Notes: a model not told the origin generated them from the letters alone. Positions 36,896-47,333 are shown, numbered from the stretch's first letter. The stretch is 64,000 bases of DNA from Haemophilus haemolyticus (GCF_001679045.1 NZ_LYCK01000012.1:248001-312000); one strand, 5' to 3'. Translations and numbers: made by a program.

Positions 36896-37438
36896 ATTAA
36901 AACCGTAAAAAAAGCGCCGGCAGTAAATCGCCCAAACCGTATCAATGAAGAGATTCGTGTAAAAGAAGTTCGTTTAATTGACCAAGATGGTGAACAAGCA
37001 GGGATTGTTTCTATTCAACAAGCCCTAGAAATGGCAGAGCAAGCAGAGCTTGATCTTGTTGAAATTAGCCCAAATGCAGAGCCGCCGGTTTGTCGCATTA
37101 TGAACTACGGTAAATTCCTTTACGAGAAAAGTAAAACCGCTAAAGAACAAAAGAAAAAACAAAAAGTTGTGCAAGTTAAGGAAATTAAATTCCGTCCAGG
37201 CACAGACGAAGGTGACTATCAAGTTAAATTACGTAGCTTAATCCGTTTCTTAGAAGACGGTGACAAAGCAAAAATTACCGTGCGTTTCCGCGGTCGTGAA
37301 ATGGCTCACCAAGACATCGGTTTTGATGTGTTAGAGCGCGTAAAAAATGATTTAGCTGAAATTTCTGTCGTTGAATCTGCACCGGGTAAATTAGAAGGCC
37401 GTCAGGCTGTAATGGTGTTAGCACCTAAGAAAAAATAA
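36896..37438 (+). CDS. infC: Translation initiation factor IF-3, ATT start
   Basis: IF-3 binds the 30S subunit and enforces correct start codon choice. The 180-residue product has the N domain ([15 protein letters not shown]), a lysine-rich linker ([11 protein letters not shown]) and the C domain ([12 protein letters not shown]...[14 protein letters not shown]). The reading frame aligns with E. coli only if it begins at ATT 36896 (ATT AAA), behind AGAAGGAA. This rare start lets IF-3 repress its own synthesis. rpmI and rplT follow in the usual order. Confidence 0.95.
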   Translation: MKTVKKAPAVNRPNRINEEIRVKEVRLIDQDGEQAGIVSIQQALEMAEQAELDLVEISPNAEPPVCRIMNYGKFLYEKSKTAKEQKKKQKVVQVKEIKFRPGTDEGDYQVKLRSLIRFLEDGDKAKITVRFRGREMAHQDIGFDVLERVKNDLAEISVVESAPGKLEGRQAVMVLAPKKK

Positions 37439-37442
37439 GAAT

Positions 37443-37474
37443 TTTGCTGAGATTTCTCAGCAAATCTTTTTGTT
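37443..37474 (+). terminator. Hairpin between infC and rpmI
   Basis: TTTGCTGAGA and TCTCAGCAAA form a 10-base-pair stem with a 2-base loop, followed by TCTTTTTG. It lies 5 bases after infC inside an operon and may be partial. A second stem, AAGGCAA/TTGCCTT (37547-37566), lies nearer rpmI in the place where L20 autoregulation acts in E. coli. Confidence 0.65.
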
Positions 37475-37654
37475 TAAGTTTAAGTTTGACTTAAATGAAA
37501 AGACAACTGCATGTTGGGCACACTACGCAGCCTAACTGCTTTTGAAAAGGCAATTTAATTTGCCTTATGATGGAAATGATCAGTGCTTCCAAGTAACTTT
37601 TTAAGTTCGCCTGATTATGTTGTTTTAAACGAAAAATGCGGAGTTATTTTAACA

Positions 37655-37852
37655 ATGCCTAAAATCAAAACAGTACGCGGCGCAGCGAAGCGCTTCAAAA
37701 AAACTGCTTCTGGTGGTTTCAAGCGTAAACAATCTCACTTACGTCATATTTTGACTAAAAAAACAACTAAACGTAAACGTCATTTACGTCATAAATCAAT
37801 GGTTGCGAAAGCAGACCAAGTTTTAGTAGTAGCTTGCTTACCATACGCATAA
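37655..37852 (+). CDS. rpmI: 50S ribosomal protein L35
   Basis: This is a 65-residue basic ribosomal protein, complete in length, with [21 protein letters not shown] and [11 protein letters not shown] 37655 gives the exact family length; longer readings are not conserved. The 216-base leader after infC contains two hairpins that could carry translational control by L20. Confidence 0.95.
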
Positions 37853-37914
37853 GCCGTTATTTAAGCAAAACGTACGATTAGTTCATTTTAGAAAAATATT
37901 ACATAGGAGATTAA

Positions 37915-38271
<357 letters not shown>

Positions 38272-38298
38272 TTTTTTAAAGTTTAGATAAAAAGAATT

Positions 38299-38323
38299 AG
38301 GACGCTGAAAAGCGTCCTTTTTT
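38299..38323 (+). terminator. Terminator after rplT
   Basis: AGGACGCT-GAAA-AGCGTCCT is a perfect 8-base-pair stem with a GAAA loop, followed by TTTT. The same hairpin occurs again at 38947. Confidence 0.85.
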
Positions 38324-38609
38324 CATTATTGTGATAGATAAGTCTATTTTTTCTATAAATTCTAAATTGATAATTTCGCTAAATTGTCCTCCTAAAACCA
38401 GTGTGTGTGTTTTAGCCTATTTCTATCATTTTAAATGATTAAATATTAATAAGAAAAAAGCATTTTTGTTAGTTATTTAAAGTTTAATTTTTAACCTTTT
38501 CGCACCCAGTATACTGGGTGTTGTTATCTCTTTACAGAGATAACAACAAAACATCTTGCTAAACAAAAAAAGTTTGGTATTTCAATTAAGGTTAATTAAT
38601 AGGTATGTT
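38324..38609. promoter_or_regulatory. Intergenic region with two adjacent palindromes before the Sel1 gene
   Basis: This AT-rich gap contains CACCCAGTATACTGGGTG, an 18-base perfect palindrome (38503-38520). Directly next to it is TTGTTATCTC-TTTACA-GAGATAACAA (38521-38546), a 10-base-pair stem. They could be an operator and a hairpin leader for the Sel1 gene 63 bases further on. No other gene is visible in the 338-base gap. Confidence 0.6.
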
Positions 38610-38936
38610 ATGAAACTGACAAAAACATTTCTCACTAGCGCATTGTTAGCTACTTCAATTTTTTCTTTTCAATCTACTGTTTGGGCAGATACGCCAGAAC
38701 AGCAGTTTCAACAAGCCGTTGAATCCTACAATAAACGCGATTATCAAAAAGCCTTCAAACTTTGGCTGCCATTGGCTGAACAAGGCAATGTAGCTGCTCA
38801 AAATAATTTGGGTGTGATGTATAGAAATGGACAAGGTGTGAAACGTAATCTTTCTGAAGCTAAAGAATGGTTCCGTAAGGCTTGTGAAAATGGTCATCAA
38901 AAATCTTGTGATACTTTAAGGGAGTTAGAGAAATAG
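38610..38936 (+). CDS. Secreted Sel1-repeat protein
   Basis: This 108-residue protein has a Sec signal peptide (MKLTKTFLTSALLATSIF, cleavage after VWA at residue 27) and then two Sel1/TPR-like helical repeats (AFKLWLPLAEQGNVAAQNNLG, then AKEWFRKACENGHQKSC). Such proteins bind other proteins in the periplasm. ATG 38610 is chosen because it produces the signal peptide. It lies between two copies of one terminator, so it is a self-contained unit. Function is unknown. Confidence 0.85.
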   Translation: MKLTKTFLTSALLATSIFSFQSTVWADTPEQQFQQAVESYNKRDYQKAFKLWLPLAEQGNVAAQNNLGVMYRNGQGVKRNLSEAKEWFRKACENGHQKSCDTLRELEK

Positions 38937-38946
38937 TTTTTAAATT

Positions 38947-38971
38947 AGGACGCTGAAAAGCGTCCTTTTTT
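38947..38971 (+). terminator. Terminator after the Sel1 gene, duplicate of the rplT terminator
   Basis: AGGACGCT-GAAA-AGCGTCCT followed by six T residues. The flank AATT before and TTTTTT after are the same as at 38299, giving about 29 identical bases. Confidence 0.85.
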
Positions 38972-39029
38972 GCATTTATGACTTTAAATTTTGTAAAATA
39001 ATGCCATTAGTTCTCATCTGTTAAAATCT

Positions 39030-42000
39030 ATGGCCGAAACAATCCCACTAAATCCCATCACGTTGCCTTTAAATCAAATTAGCTTAATCGAAGCATCTGC
39101 TGGTACGGGGAAAACCTATACTATTGGTTCTTTATATCTCCGACTTTTATTAAAGGCGGGGGAAAATAACTTTTCTCGTCCGTTAAATGTGGAAGAAATT
39201 CTGGTGGTAACATTTACGGATATGGCGACAGAAGAACTTAAGAAAAAAATTCGTGAGCGCATAACAGATGCGATTGATAAACTCACTGCCTTTGCAGAAA
39301 ACCAAGATAAATCCGCATTTAAAAATGATGAATTTCTTACCGCACTTTGTGATAATTTGAACATTTTTGAGGCAATTCATCGCTTAAAGTTAGCTGAACA
39401 AAATATGGATTTGGCGGCGATTTATACCATTCACGGTTTTTGTCGCCGTATGTTGATGCAATATGCTTTCCATTCAGGCATTCACTTCAATTTAGAATTA
39501 ATTAAAGATCAATCGGATTTGTTGGTTCGTTTTGCTAATGAATTTTGGCGAGAGCATTTTTATCCATTGCCTTTTGAAATGGCTGATTTTATTGCGAATG
39601 AACTAGGATCACCAGATTACGTATTATCCCTATTAGAATCGAATTTAGGCAAAAATTTAATTGTTGATTTGGAGAACCAGCAGGCATTATCCATTTCTAT
39701 TACAGAATTTTTACAACAATATCTTGGTGAGTATTTTAAAGATATCAAGGCACTAAAACGCTTTTGGTTAGAAAGTGCGGGTAAAATTTCTGAATTAATT
39801 ACAGAAGAATTGAATAAAGATTATGCAAAAGGTGAGCCCAAATCCTTAAGCCGTCGAAGCTATAATACATCACGTTTGGCGAAATGGATTGAGCAAGTAA
39901 ACGTATGGGCAAATGATCCCCGTGATTATTTACTGAATGAAACCTTGATGTCGTATTTCACTCAATCAGCTTTAGGTGAAAAAGGTGAGGAGGGCGCATC
40001 TCCCTTTATTGCCCCGATTTTTACTGAATTAGAAAAGCGTGCAAATGCTTTAATATCCCCAGATTTACTTCGTCGAATTATTCTTTATCATTATCGACAA
40101 GGCTTACAACAAAAACTTTTAGACTATAAACTTAATCATCAAGAAAAATCTTTTGATGATTTATTGCGTTTGTTTTGCGAAGCCCTGCAAGGCGCACAAG
40201 GTGATGAATTAGCAGAAATGATTCGTTTCCAATATCCTTTTGCGATGATTGATGAGTTTCAGGATACGGATTCACAACAGTACGCTATTTTTTCAAAAAT
40301 TTATCGTGATAATCCCGAAAAAAATACTGGTTTTATTATGATTGGCGATCCGAAGCAGGCGATTTATCGTTTCCGTGGCGCAGATATTTTTACTTATCTA
40401 AAAGCCTCAGAGGAAGCCCAATCTCGCTTTGAACTCACTAAAAATTATCGTTCAGAGAAGCATTTGGTTGATGGCGTAAATGCTTTATTCGATTTTCCTC
40501 AATCGCCATTTATTTATCAAAATATTAAATTTACTGCTGTTGATTCTCGTGATGATCATCTTCGATTTTATTTAAATGGTAAAGTTGAACCAGCTTATCG
40601 TTTTTATCTAACTGAAAGTGACAAAGTGAATAAAACTGAAATGGCAAAAATATGTGCTATTTCTATTCAACATTGGCTAAAAAGTGCGGCTGAAAATCAG
40701 GCAGTTTTTCAAAATGAAGATACCTGTAAAACATTGCAACCGGCAAATATTGCTGTTCTTGTAAAAAATCGTTACGAAGCTGCTGATGTCATTCAAGAGC
40801 TACAAAAACTTGGTATTGCTTCGGTTTATCTTTCAGATCAAAGTAGTGTTTTTGATAGCCATGTAGCGGTGGAGTTACTCAGAATTTTAAAAGCTTGTTT
40901 AAATGTTGCTGAGCGTCCAATTTTGAATGCGATTGCGACCGCACTTTTTGGCTTAAATGCAGCGGATATTCATCAAATTCAGCAAAATGAGGCAGACTGG
41001 CAACGTTGGGCAGATAGCTTTGCTCAATACCAACAAACTTGGCAACGCCAAGGAATATTGGTCATGCTACACCAAATTTTATTGGAACAAGGCATTTCAG
41101 AACGCTTATTAAGCCAAGCAACGGGCGAGCGAGATTTAACTGATTTCCTACATTTAGCAGAAATTTTACAACAAGCTGCCACGCTACACGAAAGTGAAGC
41201 GGCATTGCTCAGTTGGTTTGAAAAACAAATTCAAGGTGAAGGTCGTCAAGAGGCTCAAATTCGTTTAGAAAGTGAACGCCAGTTGGTAAAAATCGTGAGT
41301 ATCCATAAATCCAAAGGCTTAGAATACGATTTAGTTTGGCTACCATTTTTAGCTGTACCAAGCAAAATTCCAACGGCTGGTGACATGAATGTTTATTATT
41401 CTAAAGAACGAGATGAAACCGTATGGGATATAGAAAATCGCAATTTGAACGCACTTTATGAAGAAACTTTTGCTGAAGAGTTGCGTTTACTCTATGTGGC
41501 TTTAACGCGCGCCAAATATCAAATGGCATTCGCTTTGCCTGCGCAATTTGATAAAAAATGGAATGCCTTACATTATGTACTAAGCCAAGGTGAAATAGGC
41601 AAGGAAATAGCGTTATCAGCGCCTAAAGATACCGAAACATTGTTGCAAACCTTTAAAGAAAAAATGCAAGATAATGTGGAAATCTGCACTACGCAAAATC
41701 TAGAGACTTTGCCGACCTTATCAATTAATACAAAAAATGATGAGCTTAAAGCCGCAAAATTTACGGGCAATATTGAGCAAGATTGGCGAATAACCAGTTT
41801 TACTTCAATTGAACAAGATCATCGCCGACAAAATTATTTCACTGAAAGTGCGGGTAAAAAACACGCTGTTTTTGATGATGCAAAAGATTATGACAGCCAA
41901 AATTCGATTGAAATTTCGACCGCACTTTTAAGCGAAAATGAATCAAATATTTTAGATTTGCCACGAGGTAAACAAGTCGGGACTGCATTGCATCGCCATT

Positions 42001-42638
42001 TTGAAAATTGCTATTTTTCTGACTTGGCAAATACAGAAGAAATTGACAAATTAAGACAATCCTTACAGTTAGATGGAACTTTTACAGGGCCGCTACAAAA
42101 TTGGCTACAACAGATTTCACATACGCCACTTTCTAATGAAATAGGAATAGCATTAGCTGATTTGGCAAATAAAGATTGCATTAAAGAAATGCCATTTTAT
42201 CTGGCTATTCGGGAACATTTTGATGTTGAAGCGTTTAATCGCGCGTTGAAAGCCCATCATCATTTGCCAAGCGAGTCACTTCAATTTGAGCAAATTCAAG
42301 GCATGGTGAGAGGTTCAATTGACTTAGTTTTCCGCCATAATGGGAAATATTATCTTGTTGATTATAAATCTAATTTCTTAGGTTCAACCCTTACTGATTA
42401 CAATCAAGAGGCATTGAAAAAAGAAATGTTACACAGTCACTATGATTGGCAATATTTAATTTATACGCTAGCATTACATCGTTATTTACAAAGCGTTGTG
42501 CCTCATTACGATTATGCGCGAAATTTCGGCGGGGTATTTTATCTTTTCTTACGTGGAATGAATGGTGAGCCACAATCAGGCGTATTTTATGATCTCCCAA
42601 GCGTTGAATTAATCACAGAATTAAATGGGGTGTTTTAA
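39030..42638 (+). CDS. recB: Exonuclease V (RecBCD) beta subunit
   Basis: RecB is the 3'-5' helicase and nuclease of RecBCD, which resects double-strand breaks and degrades phage DNA. The 1202-residue sequence has UvrD-type Walker A ASAGTGKTYT near residue 22, Walker B MIDEFQDTD near 405, helicase motif ALTRAKYQM near 825, and the C-terminal nuclease motif LVFRHNGKYYLVDYKS near 1100. recD starts at its stop codon (TAATG). recC is not in the window. Confidence 0.95.
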   Translation: MAETIPLNPITLPLNQISLIEASAGTGKTYTIGSLYLRLLLKAGENNFSRPLNVEEILVVTFTDMATEELKKKIRERITDAIDKLTAFAENQDKSAFKNDEFLTALCDNLNIFEAIHRLKLAEQNMDLAAIYTIHGFCRRMLMQYAFHSGIHFNLELIKDQSDLLVRFANEFWREHFYPLPFEMADFIANELGSPDYVLSLLESNLGKNLIVDLENQQALSISITEFLQQYLGEYFKDIKALKRFWLESAGKISELITEELNKDYAKGEPKSLSRRSYNTSRLAKWIEQVNVWANDPRDYLLNETLMSYFTQSALGEKGEEGASPFIAPIFTELEKRANALISPDLLRRIILYHYRQGLQQKLLDYKLNHQEKSFDDLLRLFCEALQGAQGDELAEMIRFQYPFAMIDEFQDTDSQQYAIFSKIYRDNPEKNTGFIMIGDPKQAIYRFRGADIFTYLKASEEAQSRFELTKNYRSEKHLVDGVNALFDFPQSPFIYQNIKFTAVDSRDDHLRFYLNGKVEPAYRFYLTESDKVNKTEMAKICAISIQHWLKSAAENQAVFQNEDTCKTLQPANIAVLVKNRYEAADVIQELQKLGIASVYLSDQSSVFDSHVAVELLRILKACLNVAERPILNAIATALFGLNAADIHQIQQNEADWQRWADSFAQYQQTWQRQGILVMLHQILLEQGISERLLSQATGERDLTDFLHLAEILQQAATLHESEAALLSWFEKQIQGEGRQEAQIRLESERQLVKIVSIHKSKGLEYDLVWLPFLAVPSKIPTAGDMNVYYSKERDETVWDIENRNLNALYEETFAEELRLLYVALTRAKYQMAFALPAQFDKKWNALHYVLSQGEIGKEIALSAPKDTETLLQTFKEKMQDNVEICTTQNLETLPTLSINTKNDELKAAKFTGNIEQDWRITSFTSIEQDHRRQNYFTESAGKKHAVFDDAKDYDSQNSIEISTALLSENESNILDLPRGKQVGTALHRHFENCYFSDLANTEEIDKLRQSLQLDGTFTGPLQNWLQQISHTPLSNEIGIALADLANKDCIKEMPFYLAIREHFDVEAFNRALKAHHHLPSESLQFEQIQGMVRGSIDLVFRHNGKYYLVDYKSNFLGSTLTDYNQEALKKEMLHSHYDWQYLIYTLALHRYLQSVVPHYDYARNFGGVFYLFLRGMNGEPQSGVFYDLPSVELITELNGVF

Positions 42639-44560
42639 TGTTATCCGTATTACAAAAACTTAAAGAGCAGGGCATTCTTTCTCAAGGTGATTATTATTTT
42701 GCTAAGTTGATAGCTGATAAACAATGTCATACGGATTATGCAGAACCAGTCAAAAATTTAGCCATATTATTAGCCGCACTTTGTAGTTGGCGTTATACGC
42801 AGGGAAATACTTGCAGCCAATTAGATCGCTATTTAGAACATAATTTATTTGGCTTGGCTTATCGTACAACGGAAGAAGATTACTTGGCTGAAATTCGTGA
42901 AAAGATAGGTTATTTAGCTGTGGAAGATTGGCAAAATGCGTTGCGCGGGCATATGGCATTTACGCAAGATCCCGTCAGTCAAATTGCACCAATGGCATTT
43001 CAATTTGGTGCGTTGTATTTCTATCGCGCTTGGCAAGATGAATACCGTATCGCACAATATATAAAAAACACTTTTAAAAAACACCGCACTTTAGCCTTTT
43101 CTTATGATGAAATTCGTCAAAAATTGGATAAATATTTCCCTGAAAAACAGAAAAAAACAGATTGGCAAAAAGTGGCAGTGGCAACAGCGATTAAAAGCCC
43201 ATTTTCAATTATTACAGGCGGTCCAGGAACAGGAAAAACCACGACAGTTACGCGTTTATTGCTCGTTCTACAAGAATTATTTGATTGTAAATTACATATC
43301 AAATTAGTTGCGCCGACTGGCAAAGCCGCCTCTCGTTTGGAAGAGTCGATTAAAAATGCGTTAGGTTTTATGCAAGAAAAAATGAATTTATCCGATTCAC
43401 TTTTCAATGCGATTCCACAAAAAGCCAGCACTTTGCATAGTTTACTGGGTGTGAATGCCTTTAATGATTATACACGATATAACAGCCATAACCCTTTGCA
43501 GCTAGATGTATTAGTTGTTGATGAAACATCAATGATTGATTTGCCGATGATGGCAAAACTTATCAATGCGTTAAAGCCCGAAACTCGATTAATTTTATTA
43601 GGCGATCAGGCTCAATTAGCCTCTGTTGAGGCGGGGGCTGTATTGGGGGAATTGGCTCAATTTGTTAATCAACCTTATAGTCATGAACAAGCCTCATATT
43701 TGCAAGCGACGACAGGATACAAAGTAAATGGTGCTGATTGTTCAAATCCAATACGTGATTGCTTATGCCATCTAACAGAAAGTCGCCGTTTTGATAAAGA
43801 TTCAGGTATTGGCAAGTTGGCTGAATTCATTCAAAAAGGCAAAGCGGACGATGGCCTTGAGTTATTTGAACATTATCCGCAAGAATTGCACTTTAATGCC
43901 TTAAATAATGGAAGCGATGCGGTCAATCAAGTGGTAAAAAGTGCGGTGGAAAATTACCGCACTTTCTTAAAAATGTTGGACGATTTGCGTAAACAAAAAA
44001 TTGATCCTAATGCTAAAAATGAACAAGGCATTTCCTATGCCGAGTCTATTCAAGCGCAGTTTAATTCTGTGAGATTTTTAACCGCACTTCGCAATAGCGA
44101 TTTAGGTGTTGAAAATCTCAATAAAGAAATCGCGTTAGCATTGCGAGAGGAAAAATTGCTTTGGTTCCGTAATGAACAAGATTGGTATATCGGCAAGCCA
44201 ATTATGATTACTGAAAACGATCATAATGTTCGCCTTTATAACGGTGATATTGGACTGTGCTTGGCAAATGGCAAAGTATGGTTTGGCAATCGAGAAGTGC
44301 TGACAAGCCGAATTCCAGCACATGAGCCCGCTTTTATGATGACGATTCATAAATCTCAAGGTTCTGAATTTGAACATACCGTCATGGTGCTTCCTACAGA
44401 AGTAAATCCAGTATTGTCGCGAGAATTGGTTTTCACGGGCGTGACTCGTGCGAAAAAAAAACTCACTGTATTTGCCGATGAAAAAATATGGAAAACAGCA
44501 ATTCGCCAAACAGTGAGACGCCAGAGCGGATTGGGTAAATTATTGGAAGAGTTCAAGTAG
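42638..44560 (+). CDS. recD: Exonuclease V (RecBCD) alpha subunit
   Basis: This is the 640-residue 5'-3' helicase of RecBCD with Walker A ITGGPGTGKTTTVTRL near residue 195, Walker B LVVDETSMIDLPMM near 300 and the C-terminal MTIHKSQGSEF / TGVTRAKKKL motifs. It is translationally coupled to recB. An inverted pair of perfect uptake signals (about 43939-43966) lies in frame in the middle of the gene, coding for SAVENYRTF. Confidence 0.95.
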   Translation: MLSVLQKLKEQGILSQGDYYFAKLIADKQCHTDYAEPVKNLAILLAALCSWRYTQGNTCSQLDRYLEHNLFGLAYRTTEEDYLAEIREKIGYLAVEDWQNALRGHMAFTQDPVSQIAPMAFQFGALYFYRAWQDEYRIAQYIKNTFKKHRTLAFSYDEIRQKLDKYFPEKQKKTDWQKVAVATAIKSPFSIITGGPGTGKTTTVTRLLLVLQELFDCKLHIKLVAPTGKAASRLEESIKNALGFMQEKMNLSDSLFNAIPQKASTLHSLLGVNAFNDYTRYNSHNPLQLDVLVVDETSMIDLPMMAKLINALKPETRLILLGDQAQLASVEAGAVLGELAQFVNQPYSHEQASYLQATTGYKVNGADCSNPIRDCLCHLTESRRFDKDSGIGKLAEFIQKGKADDGLELFEHYPQELHFNALNNGSDAVNQVVKSAVENYRTFLKMLDDLRKQKIDPNAKNEQGISYAESIQAQFNSVRFLTALRNSDLGVENLNKEIALALREEKLLWFRNEQDWYIGKPIMITENDHNVRLYNGDIGLCLANGKVWFGNREVLTSRIPAHEPAFMMTIHKSQGSEFEHTVMVLPTEVNPVLSRELVFTGVTRAKKKLTVFADEKIWKTAIRQTVRRQSGLGKLLEEFK

Positions 44561-44564
44561 TCAA

Positions 44565-44588
44565 AAAGGCGGAATGAATCCGCCTTTA
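44565..44588. terminator. Terminator between recD and ybaK
   Basis: AAAGGCGGA and TCCGCCTTT form a perfect 9-base-pair stem with a 5-base loop, placed between convergent genes. Confidence 0.82.
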
Positions 44589-44606
44589 AATTTATAAATC
44601 CATCAC

Positions 44607-45083
44607 TTATTCATCAACAATATCGGTAAATTCTGCGCCTAATACTTTTGCTAAATCTTGTGGCGCAATTTCTACGCTTAGCCCACGTTTTCCGCCTGAC
44701 ACATAAATCGTTTCAAACTCAAGTGCGGTTGAATTTATCACGGTTTTCACGCGTTTCTTTTGACCGAGCGGGCTAATCCCTCCTACAAGATAGCCTGTAC
44801 TTTTTTGCGCAGCATCTTTATCCGCCATTTCCACTTTTTTTACACCGATAGATTTTGCTGCTTTCTTTAAATTCAGCATATTGGCCGTTGCAAGCACAAA
44901 ACAAGCGAGTTTTTTCTGATCGCCATTTTCCGCCACAAGTAAGGTTTTAAAAGAGCGGTTAGGATCAATGCCTAATTTTTCGGCCGCCTCATCACCAAAA
45001 TGTTGATTGTTCGGATCATGATCATAAGTATGCAAGATAAAAGGAATTTTTTGTTTTTTAAGTAAATCAATTGCTGGTGTCAT
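44607..45083 (-). CDS. ybaK: Cys-tRNA(Pro) deacylase YbaK
   Basis: This 158-residue free-standing editing enzyme hydrolyses mischarged Cys-tRNA-Pro. It has the YbaK/EbsC/ProRS-INS fold and the invariant Lys46 known to be essential in the H. influenzae protein. The [18 protein letters not shown] segment is typical. It is monocistronic, convergent with recD and divergent from the usg-like gene. Confidence 0.94.
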
Positions 45084-45141
45084 TATTTCGTTCCTGGTTT
45101 TGGTGTAAAATAATGCCGATTATTTTACAGCGGAGAGAAAA

Positions 45142-46095
45142 ATGGACGCAACCTTAAATATTGCGATAGCAGCAGAATTTGAATTAAGTGAAAAAATTGT
45201 AGAGCGTTTAGAACAAAGTGCGCTTGAAATTAGCAGCATTTCTATTGTTGAAATAACACCTTTTGAAGAAGAACAAAATATTCGTTTTCGCAATAAAGGC
45301 GTTGAACAACTTTCGCCAAATGAAGTTGAATGGGCTGATTTTAATTATGTCTTTTTTGCAGGAAAACTTGAGCAAGTTTCCCATATTGCGCAAGCAGCGG
45401 AGCAGGGCTGTATTGTCATTGATATGTTAGGTGTTTGTAGTGCGCTTTCAGATGTGCCCGTTGTTGTCCCAACGGTAAATGAATCACAACTATTTGAACT
45501 GAGACAACGTAACATTATTAGCTTGCCTGATCCACAAGTAAGCCAACTTGCTTTAACCCTTGCCCCGATTTTACAAGAGACTAATCTCAATCAAGTGCTT
45601 GTCACCTCTTTATTGCCGGCTTCTTATACGGATGCAGAAACCGTGACGAAACTTGCGGGACAAACAGCCCGTTTATTAAATGGTATTCCATTGGATGAAG
45701 AAGAAACGCGCTTAGCGTTTGATGTTTATCCACATCAAACACCTAGTTTATCTAATCAATTACAACGAATTTTTCCGCAATTAGAGCGTGCCATATTCCA
45801 TGCAATCCAAGTACCTGTATTTTATGGATTGGCACAAAAAGTTACCGCACTTTCAGACTATGATTTCGACTATCTGCCTCAAAATAGCGAGCTTATCGCT
45901 TTAGAAGAAACGCTAATTACACCTGTGCTTAATGGAGAACAAGAAAATGGCGAAGAATCAGTAAAACTTCATTTAAGTCAAATAAGTGCGGTAGAAAATG
46001 GCGTAGAATTTTGGTCTGTGGCAGATGAACAACGCTTTAATCTCGCCCTGCTTTCAGTGAAATTGTTGGAAGGAATTTATCAGCAAGGTTATTAA
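45142..46095 (+). CDS. usg: Usg-like degenerate aspartate-semialdehyde dehydrogenase homologue
   Basis: This 317-residue protein is related to E. coli Usg and to aspartate-semialdehyde dehydrogenase. Shared features are SQLALTLAPIL, TSLLPASYTDAETV, GQTARLLNGIPLDEEE and PVFYGLAQ. The N-terminal Rossmann glycine motif is lost (NIAIAAEFELSEK) and no catalytic cysteine context remains, so it is unlikely to be an active dehydrogenase. The ychN gene follows after 24 bases. Confidence 0.82.
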   Translation: MDATLNIAIAAEFELSEKIVERLEQSALEISSISIVEITPFEEEQNIRFRNKGVEQLSPNEVEWADFNYVFFAGKLEQVSHIAQAAEQGCIVIDMLGVCSALSDVPVVVPTVNESQLFELRQRNIISLPDPQVSQLALTLAPILQETNLNQVLVTSLLPASYTDAETVTKLAGQTARLLNGIPLDEEETRLAFDVYPHQTPSLSNQLQRIFPQLERAIFHAIQVPVFYGLAQKVTALSDYDFDYLPQNSELIALEETLITPVLNGEQENGEESVKLHLSQISAVENGVEFWSVADEQRFNLALLSVKLLEGIYQQGY

Positions 46096-46119
46096 TGCCA
46101 GAAAATTAAGGAGAATAGC

Positions 46120-46476
46120 ATGCAAAATATTCTATTTATTATCCATTCATCCCCTTATGGTGACGAACATTTTTTTAGTGCATTGCGTTTGGCATTACAG
46201 TTGCAAGAGCAGCATAAAAGTGCGGTTAATTTAAAAATATTTTTAATGTCTGATGCGGTAACTGGCGGTTTAGCAAAACAAAATCCAGCAGAAGGGTATC
46301 ATTTACAACAAATGTTGGAAATTTTAACGGCACAGGGGGCGACAATTAAACTTTGTAAAACCTGTACAAATGCTCGTGGTATCACTGAATTGCCGTTGGC
46401 GGAGGGCGTGGAAATCGGCACGTTAGCAGAGCTGGCTGACTGGACAATGGAATCCGATAAAGTATTAAATTTTTAA
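46120..46476 (+). CDS. ychN: DsrE-family protein YchN
   Basis: This 118-residue DsrE-fold protein is very similar in layout to E. coli YchN, including FLMSDAVTGGLAKQNPAEGYHLQQMLEILTAQG-type segments and the conserved cysteines in KLCKTCTNARG. DsrE relatives carry or relay sulfur. YchN forms a hexamer with unknown partner. It is the last gene of its unit before a terminator. Confidence 0.88.
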   Translation: MQNILFIIHSSPYGDEHFFSALRLALQLQEQHKSAVNLKIFLMSDAVTGGLAKQNPAEGYHLQQMLEILTAQGATIKLCKTCTNARGITELPLAEGVEIGTLAELADWTMESDKVLNF

Positions 46477-46496
46477 TTTTCTTGATAGATAAAAGA

Positions 46497-46523
46497 AACC
46501 CGCCACAAGTGCGGGTTCTTTTT
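46497..46523. terminator. Terminator between ychN and trpA
   Basis: AACCCGC and GCGGGTT form a 7-base-pair stem with a 7-base loop and a T run on the plus side. It lies between convergent genes. Confidence 0.78.
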
Positions 46524-46526
46524 TGC

Positions 46527-47333
46527 TTATTTTGTTGCAACTTTCATTGCTTGAACAAATTCAGCTAATTCAGTTAAACATTGCTCGTGATTATCTAAAT
46601 TTCGCTCAATGATTTTCACCGTTGCAGAACCTGAAATTGCACCCGCAGCGCCCAAAGACAACGCTTCTTTCACTTGCTCTGGTTGAGCAATGCCGAAGCC
46701 TTGTAAAATTGGTGGAGCATTGTGGGCTTTAAGTTGTTCTACAAGGGTGTCTAAATTTGCTGCGTGAGCTTGATTTTCAGCACTGGTTACGCCTGCACGT
46801 GAAACTAAATAAGTATAGCCCTCGCTATTTTGTGCTACGCCTTGAATAGTTTTCTTATTTGCATTAGGAGGGCAAATAAATACCGGTTGAATACCGTGTT
46901 TTTTAGCTGCTTGTACATAATCTTCTTTTGCGAGTAACGGAATATCTGCCACAAGCACAGCATCAACACCAACTTCTGCACAGCGTTGATAAAAAGCATC
47001 TAAACCTTTGGCAAAAATTAAATTGGCACAAAGTAATAAGCTAATCGGAATTTCTGGATATTTTGACCGCACTTTTTCTAATAACTTAAAGCTATCTTCA
47101 GTACTATGGCCAGCAGTTAAAGCACGATTATTCGCCGCTTGGATTACTGGGCCATCGAGTAGCGGATCGGAAAAAGGAAAACCAAGCTCTAAAGCATCTG
47201 CGCCGTTATCCACAAGCGTGCAAATAATCTCAAAAGAGCGGTCAAAAGTAGGGTCACATAAGGTGACGAAAGGAACAAATGCCCCTTCATTTTTTGCTTT
47301 AAGCGCAGCAAATTGAGTTTCAAAACGGCTCAT
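46527..47333 (-). CDS. trpA: Tryptophan synthase alpha subunit
   Basis: TrpA cleaves indole-3-glycerol phosphate and channels indole to TrpB. The 268-residue TIM barrel has catalytic Glu49 and Asp60 ([18 protein letters not shown]) and the phosphate loop with [10 protein letters not shown]. It shares one base with the trpB stop. Confidence 0.96.
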   Translation of the reverse strand: MSRFETQFAALKAKNEGAFVPFVTLCDPTFDRSFEIICTLVDNGADALELGFPFSDPLLDGPVIQAANNRALTAGHSTEDSFKLLEKVRSKYPEIPISLLLCANLIFAKGLDAFYQRCAEVGVDAVLVADIPLLAKEDYVQAAKKHGIQPVFICPPNANKKTIQGVAQNSEGYTYLVSRAGVTSAENQAHAANLDTLVEQLKAHNAPPILQGFGIAQPEQVKEALSLGAAGAISGSATVKIIERNLDNHEQCLTELAEFVQAMKVATK

